Origin: Paludibacter sp.
GTDB taxonomy: Bacteria; Bacteroidota; Bacteroidia; Bacteroidales; Paludibacteraceae
Assembly: GCA_028691965.1 (NCBI GenBank)
Contig: JAQUYE010000021.1
Span: forward strand, 1 to 40,505
Direction: 5' to 3'
Length of the DNA: 40,505 nt
Shown: piece after piece, positions 6,965 to 15,425 of the stretch
Numbering within the stretch: the first letter of the stretch is position 1
How the letters are laid out: every line of letters begins with the position of its first letter
Made by a program: the position numbers and the translations under genes
Notes under the pieces: model-generated
Database searches by the model: none
Seen by the model: the letters and a program-made list of their open reading frames with translations, nothing else
Told to the model about the DNA's origin: nothing

Positions 6965-8161
6965 TTAGTGGGGGGGGGAAACTCTTTCTTTTAATCTAGT
7001 ATAAAATTCATCTCTTTTATTCTGTAAAATAGTCATTTCGTAGTTTTTACTTCTTTCAAAATTACGTTTACTTGAAGACTCATATACTTCAGGATTTGAG
7101 AGTAAGATTATAATTTTATGTGCAAGTAACTCTATATCATTATAATTGGGAATCAGAAAATCATTTTCTATTAATTCTGAGTTACCAGATATATTGGTAG
7201 ATACACAGGGTAAACCTTGAGACATTGCCTCAATGATTGATCTAGGTAAACCTTCTGATTTGGTAGGCAATACAAAAATATCAGATTGATTTATGATATT
7301 TAACAAGTCCTGACTTGTTTTCTGATATCCCAAAAAAGTCACTATTTCAGCTATACCAAATTCCTTAGCTAAAGTATTTAATTTCTCAATTCCGTTGTTG
7401 TTATTCTTACCAACAAAAACCACGTTGATTTTAAATCCTTTTGCAATAACGATTGAAGCAGCTTCAATTAACTCTTTATGTCCTTTGGTACCTCCGTAAA
7501 TTATATGATTTGCGACATGTAACACTTGAAGTGTCTGCTTCTGAGGAAAGTTTTTCGGAGAAGAATAACTAGACAACGGTAATGCAATCGAAGAATAGTG
7601 TGCTGTAAATGAATTTTGTTTTAAAGGAAAATATCTTTTCTGCATGTACTTTTCTGTAACACAAGAAATACCATCTGCAAATCTACAAGCTTTTAACAAA
7701 TCTTTATCCCAACTCTTATAATAGTACTTGTTCATTAGTGTTTGAGATGTTCGAATTGAATCGTATGGATTCGCAACCACTTCAATTGCAAAAGGCAATT
7801 TATTCTTAAGAACAAAATTCAAAACCTGATAAGCTGTAGTTGACGGGAGTCGTAATATAGCAACATCACACCCAACAGTAACATCTCTCAAAGATTTTTG
7901 AATTCTCAAGTATGATTTTATGAATTGTATCGGTCCTCTAAAAAAAGGGACTTCCCATATCTCAATTCTATCATTATCAATCTTAACAAAAGTCTCTTCA
8001 GGTGGGTCAAAAACTACCTTTGATCGAGCGACTATTCGAACAGAATCAAACACACGAAGATATCTTTCAAAAAAATCTGGTTTCCCACTAATACTGGCAT
8101 AAGTGTTTCCTTTGTATATATAGATATAATCATCACATGATAGTAACAATTTTGTCAGCAT
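6965..8161 (-). CDS. Glycosyltransferase family 4
   Basis: 398 residues, GT-B fold. The C-terminal Rossmann domain has HVANHIIYGGTKGHKELIEA (about residues 214-233) and the donor-binding motif KSEGLPRSIIEAMSQGLPCV (about 302-321), the classic E-G-x-P-x-x-x-x-E-A pattern of GT4 retaining transferases. The N-terminal half is less conserved, as usual for acceptor specificity. It extends the repeat unit on undecaprenyl pyrophosphate. The last codons are GTT TCC CCC CCC CAC TAA, so the tail V-S-P-P-H lies on a nine-cytosine tract. One inserted C would give a stop that overlaps the next start (TGA over ATG). One lost C, or two gained, would read straight into the next gene. Upstream is a 100-base AT-rich gap with no clear promoter. 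Confidence 0.85.
   Translation of the reverse strand: MLTKLLLSCDDYIYIYKGNTYASISGKPDFFERYLRVFDSVRIVARSKVVFDPPEETFVKIDNDRIEIWEVPFFRGPIQFIKSYLRIQKSLRDVTVGCDVAILRLPSTTAYQVLNFVLKNKLPFAIEVVANPYDSIRTSQTLMNKYYYKSWDKDLLKACRFADGISCVTEKYMQKRYFPLKQNSFTAHYSSIALPLSSYSSPKNFPQKQTLQVLHVANHIIYGGTKGHKELIEAASIVIAKGFKINVVFVGKNNNNGIEKLNTLAKEFGIAEIVTFLGYQKTSQDLLNIINQSDIFVLPTKSEGLPRSIIEAMSQGLPCVSTNISGNSELIENDFLIPNYNDIELLAHKIIILLSNPEVYESSSKRNFERSKNYEMTILQNKRDEFYTRLKERVSPPH
6970..6978 (-). repeat. Nine-cytosine homopolymer at a gene junction (coding strand C9)
   Basis: Plus strand shows nine consecutive G at 6970-6978 inside otherwise AT-rich sequence; on the coding strand this is C9, five codons before the end of the upstream glycosyltransferase. 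Counting the frame: C9 keeps the two genes apart by four bases, C10 gives a stop overlapping the next ATG (ATGA), and C8 or C11 removes every stop and places the downstream ATG in frame, giving one fused protein. Long homopolymers of this kind slip during replication. It could also be a sequencing artefact, which would not change the counts for the other lengths. Confidence 0.8.
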
Positions 8162-8261
8162 ATTTGTCTTATTTGTTTATTAAAGATTCCATTATATAAT
8201 TGCTGAAGTTTTGAACTTTGTCAATTACCGAGTGAACCCAATTAGTTGTTATTTAATTGAA

Positions 8262-9410
8262 TTAAAAACATCCGGAAATTATATGTTGATATTCTACTCC
8301 AATCTCCTCCCAGTTAATTGAGTTTTGTAAAGCACTTTCCTTCATATCTACTTTTGTTAAGGAATATATCTTAAAGAAATTTTCGACACACGACTCAACA
8401 CTACCTTCAGAATATAGATTACCTCCAGCATATAATTCATGAATTTCCTTAAATGCAGGAATATCAGGAATGAGATATGGTTTCTTTAACATAATTGCAT
8501 CTATACAAGCGGTCGGTCTGGCTTCAGATAAAGAACAAGAAAAATACAAATCAGCTTCACTGTAATATGAATATGGGTTCATCACAAATCCTTTAAGAAA
8601 AACTTTACCCAATAGGTTCTTTTCTTTTATTACTAGTTCGATTTTATTTCTAAGAATACCATCACCTAAGATGGCTACTTCAAAATTCAATTTACGTTCG
8701 TTAAGCATTTGAAAAACGTCCAAAGCGAATGGATAATTCTTCACCTCTAATAAATTACCAACCATTAAAATTTTGTACGAATCATTCGAATTAAAACAAT
8801 TTTCTAATTTTAATAGTGCTTTTGATTGGATTTCATTTACATTTAACAAATTATAAATAACTGTTGAATCTTTAAAAGCACCAAATTCTAATTCAAATGC
8901 TTCTTTTGCGGTCATGGAAACAAACACTAACTTATTAAATTGATTGATTTTTTTTTTATATCTATATAATCTATTTTTGTTAGTTAAAACCTTTACAAAA
9001 CCTGGATTTGTATTTACAACACTATGAAACCAAGTTGCTTTTTTATTGAAATAATCTGAATATGCAATTAAAGCAGACCATTTCGACTCCTGAAAGCATA
9101 TTCCAACATCATAAGCTTTTCGAAAAAACAACTTACTTAGTAACTGAGCTCCTGTTTTATATCGGATAATTAGACCTATTAACTTGTACAAGTAAACATT
9201 TTTAGTAAAGTAACTCACATGAAAATTATCACTGTTGATTGATTCGAATTTTGAATCAAGTATGCCGCCTCTGAATATTACAAATAAATGTAAACTGACT
9301 CTTTCATTTGAATGATTATTTTCTCTGAAATAATCATTCAAAATATTAAGTAAAGCATATTCTGTTCCACCTCCCCCTAAAAAAGGAACCAATATCAAAG
9401 TTTTAGTCAT
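8262..9410 (-). CDS. Glycosyltransferase family 4, WfgS/capsule type
   Basis: 382 residues. The N-terminus MTKTLILVPFLGGGGTEYAL carries the 'GGGxE' acceptor-side glycine loop seen in GT4 enzymes. The second domain has YKILMVGNLLEVKNYPFALD and the donor-binding segment FSCSLSEARPTACIDAIMLKKPYLI (the Glu-containing E-x-x-P-x-x-x-x-D-A variant), with Asp in place of the usual second Glu. It is a cytoplasmic, membrane-associated transferase for one linkage of the repeat unit. Its start ATG overlaps the stop of the deacetylase-like gene by one base (TAATG), indicating translational coupling. The acceptor and donor sugars cannot be deduced. Confidence 0.82.
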   Translation of the reverse strand: MTKTLILVPFLGGGGTEYALLNILNDYFRENNHSNERVSLHLFVIFRGGILDSKFESINSDNFHVSYFTKNVYLYKLIGLIIRYKTGAQLLSKLFFRKAYDVGICFQESKWSALIAYSDYFNKKATWFHSVVNTNPGFVKVLTNKNRLYRYKKKINQFNKLVFVSMTAKEAFELEFGAFKDSTVIYNLLNVNEIQSKALLKLENCFNSNDSYKILMVGNLLEVKNYPFALDVFQMLNERKLNFEVAILGDGILRNKIELVIKEKNLLGKVFLKGFVMNPYSYYSEADLYFSCSLSEARPTACIDAIMLKKPYLIPDIPAFKEIHELYAGGNLYSEGSVESCVENFFKIYSLTKVDMKESALQNSINWEEIGVEYQHIISGCF

Positions 9411-10531
9411 TAGTGTAAAGTTATAAGATCACCTAGCTCATCTGTACTCATAAATTCTACATCTGGCCATTTTCGAATAATCTCACTGAGTAATTTTTGT
9501 AATAGAAGTAAATTATCCTCTCTATTTTTAGGATTTATTGAGCCTATATAATTTAATCTATGTGTGCTTATTATCGCAGGTTTATTATATCGAAAAGACA
9601 ACTCTATTTCTTCTAAAGTATTTTTCAAACTAAAGTACTTACCATTTTCAGTAGGTTCAAATGATGCATTCCTAACTAAATATAATTGACCTAAACTATT
9701 TTTCTGTCCAGTAAAATGATACTTTCTTTTGATTTTTGTATTTGCTTGTTTACTTGGGACTAATTGCACATGAGATCCCTGAATGTACTTAATACCTTCT
9801 TTGTATAAAATAGGTTCAATATTTGAGTTCCAAGTATAACATGGAGCGATAAAGGACTTTGCATGAAACTTCCATATACTATTGAACAAATTAACACCCT
9901 CTTTTATAATTGTATCATATGAAATATTCCCGTTAATTATATTTTTATTCCCAAATGCATCTAAAGCATGACTTTTACCAGAAATACTACCAGAGTGATG
10001 AACTGAAATCATTTTCTCTTTAAAGGCTTCCATTGTTGTTTCATCATTTTCTTGCAAACGTGTCATCCATTTGTTGATATTTAAATGTTCTCGTCCGTGA
10101 AACTGAATTTGAAACACTTTTTTTCTTAATCCTTCATTGTATAAATCCATAACTAAATTAGTATCTGGATATCTTTCTAGGGTAGTTGTAAATGGTTCAA
10201 AAAAATATTTTTTGAAATTAGAAATTTTAATTTTTTCAAAGTTAGGATTAGCTACTATATTGTTTATGGTGAAAATTGGGTGATTGCCTTTAAAATCTCT
10301 TACACTTGATAAAGTTTTAATTAATGCAATTAAATCCGAATTGCTCTCAATCCTATCATTGGCATCATACGGACATTTATGAGTTTGATACCCTTTAACT
10401 ATAAACTTTTCAAGCACTTCTTTAGAAACGACTCTAATGCTTCCCCAATCATCACTTTCAAATACAATAATTCTGCGATTTGTACGCCAACCAAAAATAT
10501 TCTTGATGTTATTTATTAATGTTCTCTTCAT
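9410..10531 (-). CDS. Polysaccharide deacetylase-like protein, paralogue B
   Basis: 373 residues, beginning MKRTLINNIKNIFGWRTNRR. Candidate metal ligands are ESDDWGSIR (Asp27, Asp28), QFHGREHLN (His143, His147) and ISTHRLNYIGS near residue 327; other shared blocks are VRNASFEP and WPDVEF. It is clearly homologous to the product of 4638-5750, and both sit in the same operon, separated by three glycosyltransferase genes. This paralogue keeps a more typical DDWG motif; the other has DDFG. The predicted role is hydrolytic removal of an acyl or N-acyl group from a glycan intermediate, based on resemblance to the NodB layout rather than on a proven family member. There is no signal peptide. A 231-base AT-rich gap separates it from the next upstream gene, so an extra promoter here is possible. 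Confidence 0.7.
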   Translation of the reverse strand: MKRTLINNIKNIFGWRTNRRIIVFESDDWGSIRVVSKEVLEKFIVKGYQTHKCPYDANDRIESNSDLIALIKTLSSVRDFKGNHPIFTINNIVANPNFEKIKISNFKKYFFEPFTTTLERYPDTNLVMDLYNEGLRKKVFQIQFHGREHLNINKWMTRLQENDETTMEAFKEKMISVHHSGSISGKSHALDAFGNKNIINGNISYDTIIKEGVNLFNSIWKFHAKSFIAPCYTWNSNIEPILYKEGIKYIQGSHVQLVPSKQANTKIKRKYHFTGQKNSLGQLYLVRNASFEPTENGKYFSLKNTLEEIELSFRYNKPAIISTHRLNYIGSINPKNREDNLLLLQKLLSEIIRKWPDVEFMSTDELGDLITLH

Positions 10532-10652
10532 TTAATTTTGCATAATACAAATAAATCACAATTTATATCTGTAATTCTATTTTTTTTTGTTAGTGAAAAT
10601 AAAGACTGTATCTAAATACAATTTGCAAAAAATACCTGAATTAAAAACAACA

Positions 10653-10660
10653 CAAAATTA
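10653..10660 (-). promoter_or_regulatory. Possible -7 element upstream of the paralogue B gene
   Basis: On the minus strand this reads TAATTTTG, fitting the Bacteroidota -7 consensus TAnnTTTG. No TTG at the normal 19-21 base spacing was found, so only half of the promoter is supported. It lies in the 231-base gap between 10531 and 10763, the longest gap within the central cluster apart from those with fossils. Confidence 0.25.
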
Positions 10661-10762
10661 TGCTTTTTTTAAAGCAACTACTTATAATTCAATCAATTCG
10701 TAGTACTTTCTCAATTAGTTTAAATCTTAAATAGTCGCATTCATAATGCGCAAGAAGTAAAA

Positions 10763-11989
10763 TCAAAATTTACGACTGAACTCATTTATAATTTCTCCAA
10801 TAAGTGACTGTTTGGAGAAGTATCTTTTACCCTTTGTCTCAATCATTTCTCTATCAAACTTTGTTTCTGAGATTTTTTTCAAGTCAAATTCATTCCAGTT
10901 TTTCATTTCTGATTCAGTTACGACAATTCCAACACCAGTATTTTTACAAAATTCGGAATAATCTCCTACACCTTCGGAAATAATACAAGGCAAGCCACAT
11001 AACATATACTCAGCAAACTTTGACGGTGATGCTACATTGTTCATCAACACATTATCTCTAAAAAGCAAACCAAAATCAGCTGCATTTAAATAATTGATTA
11101 CAACACTGTTTGCAACAGATTTATACTGAAGTTTGTTTGTTAATGTTGGATATTGCTTAAGTTTATCTTCGATGGCTAAACTATCTTTTGATAATAATAA
11201 AAATCTTGCAAGAGGATCATTATCTGATACGTATTTGAAAAACTCAAATATACTGTTTACAACATGATATTGACCCTCAATTCCACCTGCATATAAAAAA
11301 ACACTATTATTTTCTGAGAAACCCATTTCTTTCCTAGTATTTAATCGTATTCTTTGATCGAAATAGAATTTCGACACATCAGATAAACAAGGGTAGATAA
11401 ATACTTTTTCAGGATTAGTATTGTAATTTGTTATAAAGTATTTTTTTAATGCGTTTGATACAGAGAAAATCCGATTAGCTATACTTACAGTTTTAAACTC
11501 TGTATAATAAGCATGAGCAAAAACTTTAAATTTTTTATAACTAAAATCATTATTTCTAACTGATGCATATCTATTTTCCTCAGCTGAAGCAGCTCTAGCA
11601 TCATAGTAAAAAATAATTGGAACCGGAGCCATCTTTTTTAACACTCGGATTTCCTTACCACAAAGCATTCGTGAGAACAGCAAAAGTTCGTCACAATTCT
11701 TGTATAACTTCATTAATTTAAAGTGCCATAATAATGCATTTAAATATACAAATAGACCTCTTGAAGGAAAACAGAAAGAATAATCTTTGAAAAAATAAGT
11801 TTCTTTTTTCATCAATTCAGATTCTTTTTTTCTTTTGGAATTATTCCATAAATAATCATAGTAAAAAAGATGCAGATAACTGAAATCAACACCATTAGTT
11901 TTATATAAACTTAACCAGTCAGCAACTTGAGTTGTAAACACAGTTCCATCATATCTCTTAGTAGACAAATAAATAAATTTCCTTTTCAT
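10763..11989 (-). CDS. Glycosyltransferase, GT4-like
   Basis: 408 residues with a GT-B outline. The N-terminal domain has PIIFYYDARAASAEENRYAS (about residues 125-144), which resembles the 'D-x-R' acceptor loop of some capsule transferases. The C-terminal domain has VFLYAGGIEGQYHVVNSIFE (nucleotide-sugar loop), and near its end SPSKFAEYMLCGLPCIIS, the E-x-x-x-x-G-x-P motif that binds the donor. It is a cytoplasmic transferase for one repeat-unit linkage. The start overlaps the preceding NodB-type gene by four bases (ATGA). The N-terminal half is diverged, so the GT number is given from the C-terminal motif only. Confidence 0.75.
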   Translation of the reverse strand: MKRKFIYLSTKRYDGTVFTTQVADWLSLYKTNGVDFSYLHLFYYDYLWNNSKRKKESELMKKETYFFKDYSFCFPSRGLFVYLNALLWHFKLMKLYKNCDELLLFSRMLCGKEIRVLKKMAPVPIIFYYDARAASAEENRYASVRNNDFSYKKFKVFAHAYYTEFKTVSIANRIFSVSNALKKYFITNYNTNPEKVFIYPCLSDVSKFYFDQRIRLNTRKEMGFSENNSVFLYAGGIEGQYHVVNSIFEFFKYVSDNDPLARFLLLSKDSLAIEDKLKQYPTLTNKLQYKSVANSVVINYLNAADFGLLFRDNVLMNNVASPSKFAEYMLCGLPCIISEGVGDYSEFCKNTGVGIVVTESEMKNWNEFDLKKISETKFDREMIETKGKRYFSKQSLIGEIINEFSRKF

Positions 11990-13029
11990 ACTTCAATTAC
12001 ATCTATAATTTTGTGCAATGTGATAAATTCTAACGTACCATTTTTCATCAACTTATCAATGCATTGAAATGAATCATCATTAAGCATTTTGGGATGTAAA
12101 ATCATAACTGCATGCTGAGGTGACCTTGTTATGCAATATTTGAAAGTATATGTGTCATGCCCGTCAGCTGAAAGTTGGATTCTTCCATTATAAAAAATCT
12201 GATTTATAATATGCTTAAATTTACTGGGTTTAGTTGTTTCAAAATTGACACCAGTTCCTGTAAAACTATAAGTTTTGCTAATATTGAATTTTCTATGTAT
12301 AAATTTAAAAAGTCTAAACCAAAACGGCAACTGAATCATATAAATTGGAAATTCAGTAAATCTTCCCTTTGTTTTGATATGTTTTGGAGTTTCGTCGAAT
12401 GAATAATTCAACAATTTTGGATATTTTCTAAAGTCGTAACCATATTCTTTTTTATATGAATAAGCTCCAGGACATGTACTCGAGTCAAAAATAATTCCAA
12501 ATTCAAGAAACACTTCTTTTAATAATGAAAATGGTTCTATCAAATACCCCCCTGCTCTGAAAGAAGTAACACAATAATCATTATCTAAAGGGCGAATAAA
12601 ATCTTCCATAAGATTTTTCATCATGTTTACACAACCATAAATCGTGTTAATGTCATCCCCAATTTTTTCTGTAGATAATTTATGCAGAGAAAATCTTTTA
12701 TAATTTGGGAACCATTTCCCATCTTGATAAACTGTATCAATCCAATGTGGATGTAAATGTAACTGAATATCATGTCCGGCAAGTACCAAATCTCTTATCT
12801 GGTTTTCGATCATTATTTTTTCATTGATTAATTCAGGATACTTATCGCTTAATTCACTAATACGATAATAATGCAATACATCCCAAAATACAGTCATTTT
12901 TGAATTATTTTTGTCTAATATCTTCATTAATCTGTATGTAGGATCTATCAAAGTGGTTTGTAAATCACCTGAGCGATTTCCAAGAAAAACTTCGTAATCT
13001 ATAGTCAATATGAAAGTTTTTTTTTTCAT
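11986..13029 (-). CDS. NodB-type polysaccharide deacetylase
   Basis: 347 residues. Catalytic-site motifs of carbohydrate esterase family 4-like enzymes are visible: FILTIDYEVFLG (Asp11 at the catalytic-base position, with Tyr-Glu where the classic motif has Asp-Gly), GHDIQLHLHPHWID (His91, His93 and His95, metal ligands) and SFRAGGY (about residues 157-163, the 'R-x-G-G-Y' active-site loop). It fits the WalW/HpnK-like branch seen in polysaccharide loci more than the secreted chitin deacetylases, because no signal peptide is present. Its likely reaction is N- or O-deacetylation of a sugar intermediate. It overlaps the Wzy gene by four bases (ATGA) and the downstream glycosyltransferase by four. 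It is not closely related to the two paralogous deacetylase-like proteins nearby. Confidence 0.8.
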   Translation of the reverse strand: MKKKTFILTIDYEVFLGNRSGDLQTTLIDPTYRLMKILDKNNSKMTVFWDVLHYYRISELSDKYPELINEKIMIENQIRDLVLAGHDIQLHLHPHWIDTVYQDGKWFPNYKRFSLHKLSTEKIGDDINTIYGCVNMMKNLMEDFIRPLDNDYCVTSFRAGGYLIEPFSLLKEVFLEFGIIFDSSTCPGAYSYKKEYGYDFRKYPKLLNYSFDETPKHIKTKGRFTEFPIYMIQLPFWFRLFKFIHRKFNISKTYSFTGTGVNFETTKPSKFKHIINQIFYNGRIQLSADGHDTYTFKYCITRSPQHAVMILHPKMLNDDSFQCIDKLMKNGTLEFITLHKIIDVIEV

Positions 13030-14393
13030 TTTGTCGACATCTTTAATTGTTGTCGTATTCTAATATTTTGATAGTACAGTGGAATTAAAAATAAAATAGA
13101 AAAGAACTCAATGTTAATGGACAAATCTGCACTTACTAACGATCGAATAAAAAATACTATTAAAATTGAATTTACTCCGAAAGATGCAGATAATACCTTA
13201 AAATAACTGAAGTGTTTAATTATAAAAAATAATGTAATTGAAAATATTACGAATACACCTAAAATACCAGTCTCAGCAAGCAATTCAACAAACATATTAT
13301 GAGGTGAACCTCCATAAATTTTGTCTGGATTAATATATCTGCCATAACCCACCCCAGTTATTGGATGTTCAGTAAACTGTTTAAAGCCTTCATCGTATAA
13401 TGTAGATCGTCCTGAAGCATCAATTATATCATTAGTATTTCTTAAATCGGTTATAAACCAAACATTCGAACTTTCTAATCCATAGAGGACTAATGTAAAA
13501 AACAAAATAAAAATCACTGTACTTTTTATAATTGATTTTCTTCCTTTGTTTCGTAGTATATCAAGAGAAATAATGACAAACAATGTTAATAATGCTTGCC
13601 GTGAACCTGAATACAAAACCACTATAACTGCTAACAAATAAATAAGGACATAAACAAACTTAGATATTAGTAATTTATTTTCGAAAAATATGAATGACAA
13701 AGCAAGTGCGCCCATGAAACCCAAACCTTGATAATTAATTCTTATGTCAAAATCAGTAATCCTAATTTCGGATAACATATTTCGGATATAGCCAAATTCA
13801 AGTAAGTTTTTTGGACTAGCGAGATCATAATATTCCATGCTAAATTTGATCGTAAAAAAAGCATAAATAATTACAAAAACACTAATTAGAATGGGTCTGT
13901 ACTTGTATCTGTAATAAAAAAAATGTGCAAAAGCAAAAGAACACATTAAACCTGTAATAATTGTATTAAATAGTTTTTCTTTAGCAAAATCACCTCCTTC
14001 AGTAGATAAAACAGATATCACAAATAATATAAAAATAACAACAAGTGGAATTATTAATTTTATATATTGTAAAATTATATATTTGTAATCTAAACCTATA
14101 ATAATGAACGCGAAAAGCAAGAAAACAGATCCGATACCCCGTATACCATTAATTGCAAAGAAAGTTCCTATTGAAGCTGCAAATAGCGAAAAAAGGAATG
14201 CTGACTCGTACTTATTTAAAGAATAAAATTGAACAAATAAAATAAGAAATACAAAAATCATGGAAGGTATCATGCTAAAAAATAAATTAGCAAGACATAG
14301 AAAAGCCAAAACAACTAATAATAATTCTTTTGTGTTAGTTGTACGTCTTTTCAAAATATTTGAGAATTGTTTTATTGTTGGATTTCTTTCCAT
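13026..14393 (-). CDS. O-antigen/capsule repeat polymerase (Wzy-like, O-antigen ligase family)
   Basis: 455 residues with about a dozen hydrophobic segments, characteristic of integral-membrane polymerases. Near the C-terminus is the conserved periplasmic signature TEHPITGVGYGRYINPDKIY followed by GGSPHNMFVELLAETGILGV, the HPxxGxGxGxF ... PHNxxLExLxexGixG pattern of the Wzy_C/O-antigen ligase family (PF04932). It joins flipped repeat units on the periplasmic side. Its N-terminus overlaps the FemAB-like gene by 22 bases. Because it is the only polymerase/ligase-type gene in the locus, polymerase is more likely than ligase. The membrane topology is typical and no frameshift is seen. Confidence 0.85.
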   Translation of the reverse strand: MERNPTIKQFSNILKRRTTNTKELLLVVLAFLCLANLFFSMIPSMIFVFLILFVQFYSLNKYESAFLFSLFAASIGTFFAINGIRGIGSVFLLFAFIIIGLDYKYIILQYIKLIIPLVVIFILFVISVLSTEGGDFAKEKLFNTIITGLMCSFAFAHFFYYRYKYRPILISVFVIIYAFFTIKFSMEYYDLASPKNLLEFGYIRNMLSEIRITDFDIRINYQGLGFMGALALSFIFFENKLLISKFVYVLIYLLAVIVVLYSGSRQALLTLFVIISLDILRNKGRKSIIKSTVIFILFFTLVLYGLESSNVWFITDLRNTNDIIDASGRSTLYDEGFKQFTEHPITGVGYGRYINPDKIYGGSPHNMFVELLAETGILGVFVIFSITLFFIIKHFSYFKVLSASFGVNSILIVFFIRSLVSADLSINIEFFSILFLIPLYYQNIRIRQQLKMSTK

Positions 14394-15409
14394 TTGTGTA
14401 ATTCTTGATCAATTATATCTTTTCTCTTTTTGTTTACTTTCCCTTTGAATAACGATCTTGTGTCCAACAATAAGTTGAAAAAATTATGATAAAATGGCTT
14501 AAAATCCATCTTAAACATATACCCCTCCTCCAAAACTCCTCCAAATCGAGATTTGAAACGCTGAATGTCATATACTTTTGTATCTTTATCTGGATTTATT
14601 CTAAAACCTACAATAGAAAATTTCGCTACTCCAATGGAATTGAGATATTCTATCATTTTCCAATATAATAAGTTATTTGCTCCAGGTTCCATTTCATCAG
14701 CCCTGCCTGCATGCATTGCATAAGCCATTATTTCATTAAAATAGATAATTAAACCTACTTGAGGCTTTTCATCTTTATAGGCAACACTTACAATAGTATT
14801 ACGATTGAGCCTTGAAAGAATATTCTCATAAAATGAATTATAAGTATTATCAATAAAAACACCACTTTTCCTCCACATTGAGGTTTCAAGGAAACAAAAA
14901 TCATCAATTAAATCTATATCAGAAATTTCTACTTTAACATTACCTTTTTCTCCTCTTCGTGTCATCTCTCGGTGCTTTCTATCCATATTTTGATATAAAT
15001 TCTCTTTTGGTAATTTCAAATCAATTACTTGACTTCCAAATGGCACCACTTTTGATCCACGAGGATATGATTTAAAAAATGCATAGGCTGGAGTGCTTAA
15101 TAACCATTGAACCTGCATTTCATCCTTAAGATAACTACAAATCTCATTAATAAATTCGTTCTCACTCTCACCACTATTATTATATTTAGCCGGTTCAGAC
15201 AGAAATTCTACATATCTAAATATCATATACTTGTGCAATATTATGGGGATTACAAAATCATCTGTACATAGATAATAGTAAAATTTAAACTTTGATTTCG
15301 TTGATAGTTTATAGTTCTTATAATCCTCGGAGAAAAAAATATTTAAATTATCCTTATATCCAGTTTGTTTTCGGAACTCGGTTTCTCCACTAAATTGTAT
15401 AATTTTCAT
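14372..15409 (-). CDS. FemAB/BioF2-type acyl or aminoacyl transferase (GNAT-like)
   Basis: 345 residues. The middle, ENLYQNMDRKHREMTRRGEK (about residues 135-154), matches the FemAB and BioF2 (PF13480) hallmark 'W-K-x-x-x-N-x-R-x-A-x-x-x'. The following fold ends with YAMHAGRADEMEPGANNLLYW and EYLNSIGVAKFSIVGF, the GNAT-like acyl-pocket signature. In peptidoglycan, FemABX enzymes add amino acids from aminoacyl-tRNA; in capsule loci related proteins are thought to acylate sugar amines. Here the acceptor is unknown. C-terminal residues 310-345 are basic. It is encoded just downstream of a GT2, and its product would act on the same intermediate as the two ATP-grasp proteins if all three decorate the repeat unit. 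Confidence 0.75.
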   Translation of the reverse strand: MKIIQFSGETEFRKQTGYKDNLNIFFSEDYKNYKLSTKSKFKFYYYLCTDDFVIPIILHKYMIFRYVEFLSEPAKYNNSGESENEFINEICSYLKDEMQVQWLLSTPAYAFFKSYPRGSKVVPFGSQVIDLKLPKENLYQNMDRKHREMTRRGEKGNVKVEISDIDLIDDFCFLETSMWRKSGVFIDNTYNSFYENILSRLNRNTIVSVAYKDEKPQVGLIIYFNEIMAYAMHAGRADEMEPGANNLLYWKMIEYLNSIGVAKFSIVGFRINPDKDTKVYDIQRFKSRFGGVLEEGYMFKMDFKPFYHNFFNLLLDTRSLFKGKVNKKRKDIIDQELHKWKEIQQ

Positions 15410-15425
15410 CGTTCAGTAAGTTTTC

